Origin: Bacteroides sp.
GTDB taxonomy: Bacteria > Bacteroidota > Bacteroidia > Bacteroidales > Bacteroidaceae
NCBI GenBank assembly: GCA_030151635.1
Contig: JASLDF010000224.1
Location: 1-8,399, forward strand
DNA: 8,399 nt
Direction of reading: 5' to 3'
The notes beneath the pieces were generated by a model. That model was given only the letters and a program-made list of their open reading frames with translations. It had not been told where the DNA came from and searched no databases. The position numbers and the translations under genes are program-made. This document shows, in pieces, positions 1 through 5,733 of the stretch (position 1 is the first letter of the stretch; each line of letters starts with the position of its first letter).

Positions 1-56
1 AACTAAGTATTTTAAATATGTGGCTACATGCCATCTATCTTCTATCTGTTCTATCT

Positions 57-82
57 TGAATGATTTGCAAATAAATCATTCA
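57..82. repeat. Perfect 10-bp inverted repeat (hairpin or operator-like)
   Basis: TGAATGATTT (57-66) is the exact reverse complement of AAATCATTCA (73-82), separated by the six bases GCAAAT. A second perfect palindrome, ATTTGCAAAT (63-72), overlaps its left arm and loop. No T-run follows on either strand, so it does not look like an intrinsic terminator. It could be a protein-binding site or part of a transcript belonging to a gene left of the window. Its role is unknown. Confidence 0.6.
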
Positions 83-180
83 TTAAATAATCTAAAGCAA
101 GCTATCTATCTTTTGTAATCAACGTGACTATAATGTCCCAAAACATCCACAAAAATATTTTAATATTCTATATTTAATTT

Positions 181-228
181 ACAGATATTAGCCATAAGAC
201 AAAGTAAATGAATTATTTTAATATCTGT
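181..228. repeat. 10-bp inverted repeat with 28-base spacer
   Basis: ACAGATATTA (181-190) pairs perfectly with TAATATCTGT (219-228). A G/T wobble could add one pair on each side. A run of six T residues follows at 233-238 on the plus strand, which hints at a terminator for a plus-strand transcript from the left. The 28-base loop and AT-only upper stem make that weak. The loop contains the left arm of the distant 12-bp inverted pair. Confidence 0.45.
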
Positions 229-399
229 GCCGTTTTTTAACACATAAAGATGTCTTAAAACCTATAACTATAAAAAATACGAGGTAAATCATAAATTATG
301 TTACATGATATTACAATTGAGTTACAAAATTAATATGAAATAACATATGCGTTAAAATATATTTACTGGAAAGTCTTATAAGTGTTATACTTTGTCTTA
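195..399. repeat. Distant 12-bp perfect inverted repeat pair
   Basis: TAAGACAAAGTA (195-206) and TACTTTGTCTTA (388-399) are exact reverse complements 181 bases apart. The match ends exactly at 12 bp on both sides. The geometry resembles the small invertible promoter segments known in Bacteroidota, although those usually have longer arms. In AT-rich DNA a 12-mer pair can also arise by chance. Confidence 0.4.
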
Positions 400-420
400 G
401 AAGAGTGTTTTGTAATAATT

Positions 421-1017
421 CTAGAAATTAAATACTGTCATAAACAGCAATATTGAAGGCAGGAACTCTTTTAAGCCTATACGCAAAAACTTCAAAGCCT
501 GACTAATTCGATAATTAACGGTTTGAACAGAAACGCTTAAAGTGTGAGCTATTTCTTTATGAGTTAAACCTTTGACACGATTCATCTCAAATGCCTCACG
601 GTGTTCTGCTGGCATTTTAGACATAATATGGGTATACTTCTTAAATATAGAACCATTTAAAAAATCATCAGGAGAAGCTAAATCTTCAGAAGTATATAAA
701 AGTTCGGCATACACACGTCTCCTAACATCTAAATTAGCTATTTTATTTAAGGCTCTATTTTTAACCATCGTAAACAATAAAGACTTTAAAGAAAGTTGTA
801 CTGAAATTTTCGTTTTATTTTCCCACAACCAAAGCATAACCTCTTGCACAATTTCTTCAGCCTCCGAAAAATCAACATATTGAACAGCAAAAGCCACTAA
901 CCCTCTATAATATAGAGAGTAAATAGACTCAAAGGCTTTATGATTACCCTCATTAAGCCGCTGTATAATTTCTTGATGCGTGTTTTCCAAAAGATTAAAA
1001 TAAATTAATGAATACAA
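421..1017 (-). CDS. ECF-type RNA polymerase sigma factor (Bacteroides expansion family)
   Basis: This 198-residue protein directs RNA polymerase to a small set of promoters, probably including those of this locus, when released by its anti-sigma factor. Region 2 spans about residues 26-95, with the core-binding segment FSEAEEIVQEVMLWLWENK at 50-68. Region 4 spans about 130-182, with the helix-turn-helix from GLTHKEIAHTLSVS into TVNYRISQALKFLR (150-179). The last 14 residues are hydrophobic (ending LLFMTVFNF), as often in Bacteroidota ECF factors. No ATG lies upstream of region 2; the first is at residue 61, inside region 2. The start is therefore taken as TTG at 1017-1015, and TTG at codon 10 (990) is an alternative. 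An in-frame stop lies 27 bases upstream of the chosen start. The gene is transcribed divergently from the anti-sigma gene, whereas tandem order is more common. Family assignment is firm; the target set is inferred. Confidence 0.93.
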   Translation of the reverse strand: MYSLIYFNLLENTHQEIIQRLNEGNHKAFESIYSLYYRGLVAFAVQYVDFSEAEEIVQEVMLWLWENKTKISVQLSLKSLLFTMVKNRALNKIANLDVRRRVYAELLYTSEDLASPDDFLNGSIFKKYTHIMSKMPAEHREAFEMNRVKGLTHKEIAHTLSVSVQTVNYRISQALKFLRIGLKEFLPSILLFMTVFNF

Positions 1018-1030
1018 ACCTACAATAAAA

Positions 1031-1059
1031 CAAAGACAACATCAATGAAATATTTTCAA
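1031..1059 (-). promoter_or_regulatory. Possible housekeeping promoter of the sigma gene
   Basis: On the minus strand, TTG (1059-1057) is followed after 18 bases by TGTCTTTG (1038-1031). This differs at one position from the Bacteroidota -7 consensus TAnnTTTG, and the spacing fits the phylum's -33/-7 pattern. The leader to the TTG start at 1017 would be only a few bases, which fits better if translation begins at codon 10. This is a weak call from pattern matching alone. Confidence 0.22.
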
Positions 1060-1075
1060 AAAAAATGAAATTAAG

Positions 1076-1106
1076 TTTAGTAACAATATTTTCAGAAATG
1101 TATTAC
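1076..1106 (+). promoter_or_regulatory. Candidate ECF sigma promoter of the anti-sigma gene
   Basis: TTTAGTAACA (1076-1085) and TGTATTAC (1099-1106) are separated by 13 bases. The same two blocks, with the same spacing, occur before susC (2284-2314); 21 of 31 positions match overall. The GTAAC block resembles ECF -35 elements, which commonly carry AAC, and the distance to the GTATTAC block (15 bases) suits an ECF -10 element. The motif ends 46 bases before the ATG at 1153. Because it contains GTAA and TTAC as inverted arms, a dimeric regulator's operator is the alternative. It also lies in the region shared with the divergent sigma gene. Confidence 0.5.
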
Positions 1107-1152
1107 CTTTATATTACATATATACCCAAACTCTAAAGTTTTCAAAATAGAT

Positions 1153-2148
1153 ATGAAATTCGATGATAAAATACTGATTCAATACCTAGATAATAAACTT
1201 CCTGATGAAAAAAACCAGGAAGTTGACGATTGGTGCAATCAATCACCTGAAAATAAAAAATATCTAAAAGACATCTATAACCTTCAACGGATCAACAATA
1301 TTTCTGATGCCTATATAAAAGCTGACGCCCACTCATCATTTAAGAGATTTAATGAAAAGATAAACCAAAGAGAAGTTACAAATATCAAGAAAGTTACATT
1401 TCTTCAAATCGTCAAAAAATATGGGCCACCACTAGCTGCTTTTATTGCAGGCATTATTATTACCTCTGGAATCATATTCTTCAATATAAAAGAACATCTT
1501 AGTAATACATTCATGGCCCATACAGATGGAAGTCAAAGAAGTGAACTCATATTGCCAGATGGAACTAAAGTTTGGCTTAATGCTAAAACAGATATTGAGT
1601 ATAAGCATTCTTATTGGGGAACTAACCGTGAACTAAAATTAAATGGTGAAGCATATTTCGAAGTACAACACAATGAAAATAAACCATTTATAGTAACAAC
1701 AAAGAAAACTCATGTTACCGTTTTAGGGACAAAATTTAATGTGAGATCTAAAGAAGGTGAAGACGAAACAATTACTACGCTATTGGAAGGATCTGTTGCT
1801 GTAAAAAACACAACTAGCGATAACGCTCATATAATACATCCGGGACAAAGCATAATAACTAATAACAATAATGGAGATAGTGAAATATTTGCTTATAATA
1901 AGCCACTAAACATCCTTTTATGGAGATGTGGTAATCTTGACTTTGAAAATGCTTCACTAATAGAAATTATGGAAACTCTAGAGCAACATTTCAATATTGG
2001 ATTTAAATTTAAAAACAAGCAACTAGAACAAGAAACATATACATGCTCTTTCTCAACTAATGACAAAATTGAATATATCCTTAATATATTGACACTAACA
2101 GAAAAGTTTAAATATACCTTATCAGATAATACTGTCCATATTTATTAG
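1153..2148 (+). CDS. FecR-family membrane anti-sigma factor
   Basis: This 331-residue inner-membrane protein is expected to hold the divergently encoded ECF sigma factor inactive and release it on a signal from the outer-membrane transporter. The cytoplasmic part (about 1-88) is the sigma-binding region. One membrane segment (about 92-111, rich in A, G, I and F) follows. The periplasmic FecR domain (about 125-220) contains ELILPDGTKVWLNAKT, LNGEAYFEV and VTVLGTKFNVR, all typical of the family. The C-terminal domain (about 258-331, DUF4974 type) begins GNLDFENASLIEIMETL and has an STN-like layout. This is the part likely to meet the transporter's STN domain. Length and domain order are normal for Bacteroidota. 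The ATG at 1153 gives a complete N-terminus. No Shine-Dalgarno is seen, as usual in this phylum. An intrinsic terminator follows 24 bases after the stop codon, so the gene is probably transcribed separately from susC. Confidence 0.94.
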   Translation: MKFDDKILIQYLDNKLPDEKNQEVDDWCNQSPENKKYLKDIYNLQRINNISDAYIKADAHSSFKRFNEKINQREVTNIKKVTFLQIVKKYGPPLAAFIAGIIITSGIIFFNIKEHLSNTFMAHTDGSQRSELILPDGTKVWLNAKTDIEYKHSYWGTNRELKLNGEAYFEVQHNENKPFIVTTKKTHVTVLGTKFNVRSKEGEDETITTLLEGSVAVKNTTSDNAHIIHPGQSIITNNNNGDSEIFAYNKPLNILLWRCGNLDFENASLIEIMETLEQHFNIGFKFKNKQLEQETYTCSFSTNDKIEYILNILTLTEKFKYTLSDNTVHIY

Positions 2149-2172
2149 TAATAAATACAATCATACGATATC

Positions 2173-2210
2173 AACACCTAGTAGATTCAACAATCTATTA
2201 GGTGTTTTTT
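2173..2210 (+). terminator. Intrinsic terminator after the anti-sigma gene
   Basis: The arms AACACCTAGTAGATT (2173-2187) and AATCTATTAGGTGTT (2192-2206) form a 15-bp stem with one G-U pair and the tetraloop CAAC. Six T residues (2205-2210) overlap and follow the stem. It begins 24 bases after the anti-sigma stop codon and should end that transcript before the susC promoter. The stem is nearly symmetrical, but a run of T on the minus strand is absent, so its direction is plus. Confidence 0.85.
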
Positions 2211-2283
2211 CATATATATAGTGCCATAAGATATTGATGAAAAGGCATCATTTGTGTTTTTTGTAAAAAAACATAGTTTTTCA

Positions 2284-2314
2284 TTTAGTAACATATCTTG
2301 TTCACTTGTATTAC
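2284..2314 (+). promoter_or_regulatory. Candidate ECF sigma promoter of the susC-susD-GH18 operon
   Basis: TTTAGTAACA (2284-2293) and TGTATTAC (2307-2314) repeat the blocks found before the anti-sigma gene with the same 13-base gap. The intervening bases are mostly different, as expected for a promoter spacer. No TAnnTTTG housekeeping box was found here. If transcription starts a few bases after 2314, the leader before the ATG at 2419 is about 95 bases, AT-rich and without a Shine-Dalgarno sequence. A weak A/T hairpin (TGTTTTTT at 2255-2262 with AAAAAACA at 2266-2273) lies just upstream of the motif and has no assigned role. Confidence 0.55.
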
Positions 2315-2418
2315 TAATACATATGAATTTAAAACAGCTAAATATGAATAACACAGATTAACAAATCCCCTATCACTTGAATTTTATTAAAAAATTATAT
2401 CATTTTCAAATTAAATCT

Positions 2419-5400
2419 ATGAAACACAAATTTCTACATTTGTTGTTATTTATGTTGTCAATATCACTGAGCAGTTTTGCTATTGCACAAAGCAATAAAG
2501 TGACAGTTGACTTTCATGAATCAACATTAAACCAAATTATTAAAGAGATTGGCGAACAAGCCTCTCTATCTGTTGTGTATAATGTTAATGACATTAATAC
2601 TTTAGAGAAATTTAGCATAAAAGCTACCAACGAAGATGTAAACAAAGTAGTTAGTAAACTACTAAGGAATTCAAACATCAACTTTACAATTAAAGATAAC
2701 CATCTAGTTCTATCGGCGAAATCTGATATAAAGTCTACGTTGAAACATACAATAAAAGGAAAAATAGTAGATGGTTTCAATGAGCCTCTTATAGGTGTTA
2801 GTATTGTTATCAAAGGGACTGCTTCTGGAACAATAACAAATATTGATGGAGAATATCAAATTGAAGTACCTTCAGGAAAAACAATTGAAGTGTCTTATAT
2901 TGGATATGGAAGTCAATCTTTTAAGATATCGAAGGCAGATACTATTAACATAACTTTAACAGAAGATACTGAAACTTTAGATGAAGTTGTGGTTACTGCC
3001 TTAGGTATAAAACGTTCTCAGAAAGCACTGAGTTACAACGTACAAGAAGTAAAAGGTGATGATCTAACTGCAGTTAAGGATGCAAACTTTATGAATTCGC
3101 TATCTGGTAAAGTAGCGGGAGTAAATATCAACAGTTCTTCATCTGGTGTAGGTGGAGCAACTCGTGTGGTTATGCGTGGTTCAAAATCTATCTCTGCGAA
3201 TAATAATGCATTATATGTAATAGATGGTGTGCCTATTTTTAACACGAATGCGGGTAATACTGAAGGAGAATACTCAAATCAACCTAAAGGTGAAGGAATA
3301 TCTGATTTGAACCCAGAAGACATTGAAAGCATGTCTGTTCTTAGTGGTCCAGCTGCAGCTGCACTTTATGGGTCTAATGCTGCACAAGGAGTAGTGTTAA
3401 TCACTACTAAAAAAGGGCAAGAGGGTAAGGTGAAAATAACTTTATCAAACAATAGCACCTTCTCCAGACCATTTGTTATGCCTAAATTTCAAAAAGAATA
3501 TGTTAATAAACCTGGTAATTTTAAAAGTTGGGGTAATAAAGAACAATCTCCTTTTGGAACTTACGATGCAGAAGACTTCTTCAATACAGGAACAAATATT
3601 CAAAATTCGGTAACCTTATCAGTAGGTACTGCAAAGAATCAAACCTATCTATCTACTGCTACAACGAATGCAAAAGGTATCATTCCCAATAACAAATACA
3701 ATCGTTATAATTTTACGGTAAGAAATACAACCAGTTTCTTAGATGATAAAATGACTTTAGATTTAGGCTTTAACTACATCATTCAAGAAGACCAAAATTT
3801 AATGGCACAAGGACAATATTTTAATCCATTACCATCACTATACCTCTTCCCTCGAGGAGAAAACTTTGATGCGATTAGAATGTATGAAGTATATGACCCT
3901 ATTCGCCAAGTAAACTTACAGAATTGGTCTTGGGGTACTGCAGGGCTTGGAATGCAAAATCCATATTGGATTGTAAATAGGAATTTATACGGAACAAAGA
4001 AACAACGTTATATGGCTAATGCAAGTCTTAAATATGAAATTTTAGACTGGTTAAATATTGCTGGGCGTGTACGTATAGATAATGCTACCAATGACTTTAC
4101 AGATAAAAGGTATGCAGGTACAAATCCATTATGGACTGCAGGCTCACAGTATGGTTTTTATAAAGCCGAAAAAAATGACGACAGACAAGTCTATGCTGAT
4201 TTACTAGCCAATATCGACAAACGTTTTGGTGACTTCACCTTGTCGGCTAACATTGGTGCAAGTATATCTCAAGTATATTTTGATGGAAAGGGCTTTCAGG
4301 GAGGACTTAAAGATATCTCAAATGTATTTACATTATACAATATTGACTACTCAATAGGACAAGATACTAGACCGCTAGAAAGTGCATACAAACAAAGAAC
4401 TAACTCATTGTTTATTAGCTCTGAGTTTGGATGGAAGAGTATGGTTTACTTAACACTTACAGGACGTAATGATTGGGATTCAGCATTACATGGAACTGAA
4501 CAATCTTCATTCTTTTATCCATCAGTGGGTCTATCTGGTGTTATTTCTGAAATGGTAAAACTACCAGAATTTATTAATTACCTAAAGGTTAGGGGTTCAT
4601 TTGCATCGGTAGGTTCGGCAATTCCAAGAAACTTAACTTCAGATTGGAAATATAAATGGGACGCAGCAACCAGTAAATGGGTTACTAACAGTTATAGACC
4701 TATAGGAAAACTATACCCAGAAAAAACCAACTCGTGGGAAGCTGGACTAAGTGCTAAGTTTTTAAATAATAGAATTTCTTTTGATGTGACTTGGTATAAA
4801 TCGAATACACTCAAGCAAACTCTTCAAATTCCTCTTTCTGCAAGTTCTGGATGGACTTCAATGTATGTACAATCGGGTAATGTCCAAAACAAAGGTATTG
4901 AAATGGCTCTCGGTTTAAATAATCAATGGGGAAAATTTAATTGGAACTCAAACATCACATTCAGCATGAATAAGAATAAAATTGTAGAGTTGCTAGACAA
5001 TTATGAAGATCCTATTACTGGGGAAAACTACTCTTTAGAAGAGAGTGCACAAGGAGGAATCGGATCAAGTAAATTCATCCTTCGTAAAGGGGGAACCATG
5101 GGAGATTTATATACAACAACCCGACTGCAACGAGATCATGAAGGGAATATTTGGATCAATCCAAACACGGGTAATGTGGTAAAAGAAACGCTAAAGAATC
5201 CTGAGAAAGTTGGTTCCGTTTTACCTAAAAGTAATTTAGGATGGAGAAATGACTTTTCATACAAAGGGATTAACTTAGGATTTATGATTTCTGCTCGATT
5301 TGGAGGTGTAGTTATGTCACCAACACAAGCTATAATGGATGAATATGGAGTATCAAAAGCATCTGCAGCAGCTAGAAATCAAGGAGGAATACCCGTTAAT

Positions 5401-5715
5401 AAAGGCACTATAGATACAGAACAATATTATTCTACTGTTGGAGGAGCAAATGGCGTTTTATCTCATTACGTATATAGCGCAACAAATGTAAGACTACAAG
5501 AAGCTAGTATCGGTTATACTTTCCCTGCAAAATGGTTTAATAACAAAATGGATTTAAATCTTTCTGTAGTCGGTAGAAATCTTTGGATGATTTACAATAA
5601 AGCTCCATTTGACCCTGAATTAACAGCATCGACTGGAACATTCTTTCAAGGAATCGACTACTTCATGCAACCTAGCCTAAGAAATATTGGATTCAACATT
5701 CGTGTTCAATTCTAA
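2419..5715 (+). CDS. SusC/RagA-type TonB-dependent outer-membrane transporter with STN signalling domain
   Basis: This outer-membrane beta-barrel imports oligosaccharides with its SusD partner, powered by TonB. The start chosen is ATG at 2419 (1098 residues), because it gives a standard signal peptide (MKHKFLHLLLFMLSIS, cleavage near AIA-Q24). An in-frame TTG at 2377 would only add 14 residues. Domains in order: STN (secretin/TonB short N-terminal) domain about 27-101; carboxypeptidase-regulatory-like beta-sandwich about 112-182 (IKGKIVDGFNEPLIGVSI, ending near ISYIGY-type strands); TonB-box and plug from LDEVVVTALG (187-196) through ALYVIDGVPI (264-273) to GVVLITTKKG (about 324-333); then the barrel, ending in FNIRVQF with the usual terminal aromatic residue. 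The STN domain marks it as a signalling transporter that also activates the FecR/ECF pair, consistent with those genes lying beside it. It is the first gene of an operon, 18 bases before susD. The substrate is not readable from SusC alone. Confidence 0.96.
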   Translation: MKHKFLHLLLFMLSISLSSFAIAQSNKVTVDFHESTLNQIIKEIGEQASLSVVYNVNDINTLEKFSIKATNEDVNKVVSKLLRNSNINFTIKDNHLVLSAKSDIKSTLKHTIKGKIVDGFNEPLIGVSIVIKGTASGTITNIDGEYQIEVPSGKTIEVSYIGYGSQSFKISKADTINITLTEDTETLDEVVVTALGIKRSQKALSYNVQEVKGDDLTAVKDANFMNSLSGKVAGVNINSSSSGVGGATRVVMRGSKSISANNNALYVIDGVPIFNTNAGNTEGEYSNQPKGEGISDLNPEDIESMSVLSGPAAAALYGSNAAQGVVLITTKKGQEGKVKITLSNNSTFSRPFVMPKFQKEYVNKPGNFKSWGNKEQSPFGTYDAEDFFNTGTNIQNSVTLSVGTAKNQTYLSTATTNAKGIIPNNKYNRYNFTVRNTTSFLDDKMTLDLGFNYIIQEDQNLMAQGQYFNPLPSLYLFPRGENFDAIRMYEVYDPIRQVNLQNWSWGTAGLGMQNPYWIVNRNLYGTKKQRYMANASLKYEILDWLNIAGRVRIDNATNDFTDKRYAGTNPLWTAGSQYGFYKAEKNDDRQVYADLLANIDKRFGDFTLSANIGASISQVYFDGKGFQGGLKDISNVFTLYNIDYSIGQDTRPLESAYKQRTNSLFISSEFGWKSMVYLTLTGRNDWDSALHGTEQSSFFYPSVGLSGVISEMVKLPEFINYLKVRGSFASVGSAIPRNLTSDWKYKWDAATSKWVTNSYRPIGKLYPEKTNSWEAGLSAKFLNNRISFDVTWYKSNTLKQTLQIPLSASSGWTSMYVQSGNVQNKGIEMALGLNNQWGKFNWNSNITFSMNKNKIVELLDNYEDPITGENYSLEESAQGGIGSSKFILRKGGTMGDLYTTTRLQRDHEGNIWINPNTGNVVKETLKNPEKVGSVLPKSNLGWRNDFSYKGINLGFMISARFGGVVMSPTQAIMDEYGVSKASAAARNQGGIPVNKGTIDTEQYYSTVGGANGVLSHYVYSATNVRLQEASIGYTFPAKWFNNKMDLNLSVVGRNLWMIYNKAPFDPELTASTGTFFQGIDYFMQPSLRNIGFNIRVQF

Positions 5716-5733
5716 CCTATAATTGATATTATT

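Larger units (their letters stand above)
1..420. other. AT-rich non-coding flank with inverted repeats
   Basis: I see no supportable gene in this stretch. It lies beyond the 3' end of the minus-strand sigma gene. Open frames entering from the left edge close quickly; the longest on the plus strand stops near base 118 and has no recognisable content. It holds a perfect 10-bp hairpin (57-82), a 10-bp inverted repeat (181-190 with 219-228), a distant 12-bp inverted pair (195-206 with 388-399), five copies of CTATCT between 35 and 111, and two GTTACA copies 21 bases apart (300 and 321). TAATTTTG on the minus strand (325-332) matches the Bacteroidota -7 consensus TAnnTTTG, but I found no TTG at the expected upstream distance. 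No clear terminator for the sigma gene is visible. Confidence 0.7.

Noticed and set aside
1..118. Open plus-strand frame entering from the left edge (about 38 codons)
   Set aside because: It has low-complexity composition, no recognisable motif, and overlaps the hairpin and CTATCT repeats.
181..238. Inverted repeat plus T-run as an intrinsic terminator
   Set aside because: The 28-base loop and AT-only upper stem make a stable terminator unlikely, so it is listed only as a repeat.
572..883. 103-codon open frame on the plus strand opposite the sigma gene
   Set aside because: It lies wholly antisense to a clearly recognised sigma factor and has no family-like features of its own.
1104..1111. 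TACCTTTA as a housekeeping -7 box for the anti-sigma gene
   Set aside because: It misses the final G of TAnnTTTG and has no TTG at the right distance upstream. The shared ECF-like motif overlapping it explains the region better.
2323..2361. Twelve-codon open frame in the susC leader (ATG 2323 to TAA 2361)
   Set aside because: It is very short, has no ribosome-binding sequence and no attenuation-like structure after it. Such frames are expected by chance in AT-rich leaders.
2377..2418. Extended SusC start at TTG 2377
   Set aside because: It adds 14 residues ahead of a complete, ordinary signal peptide beginning at ATG 2419. ATG with a correct leader is the simpler choice.
2514..3245. Minus-strand open frames opposite the start of susC (2514-2813 and 3033-3245)
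   Set aside because: Both are shadows of the STN, sandwich and plug coding sequence, and neither gives a recognisable protein.
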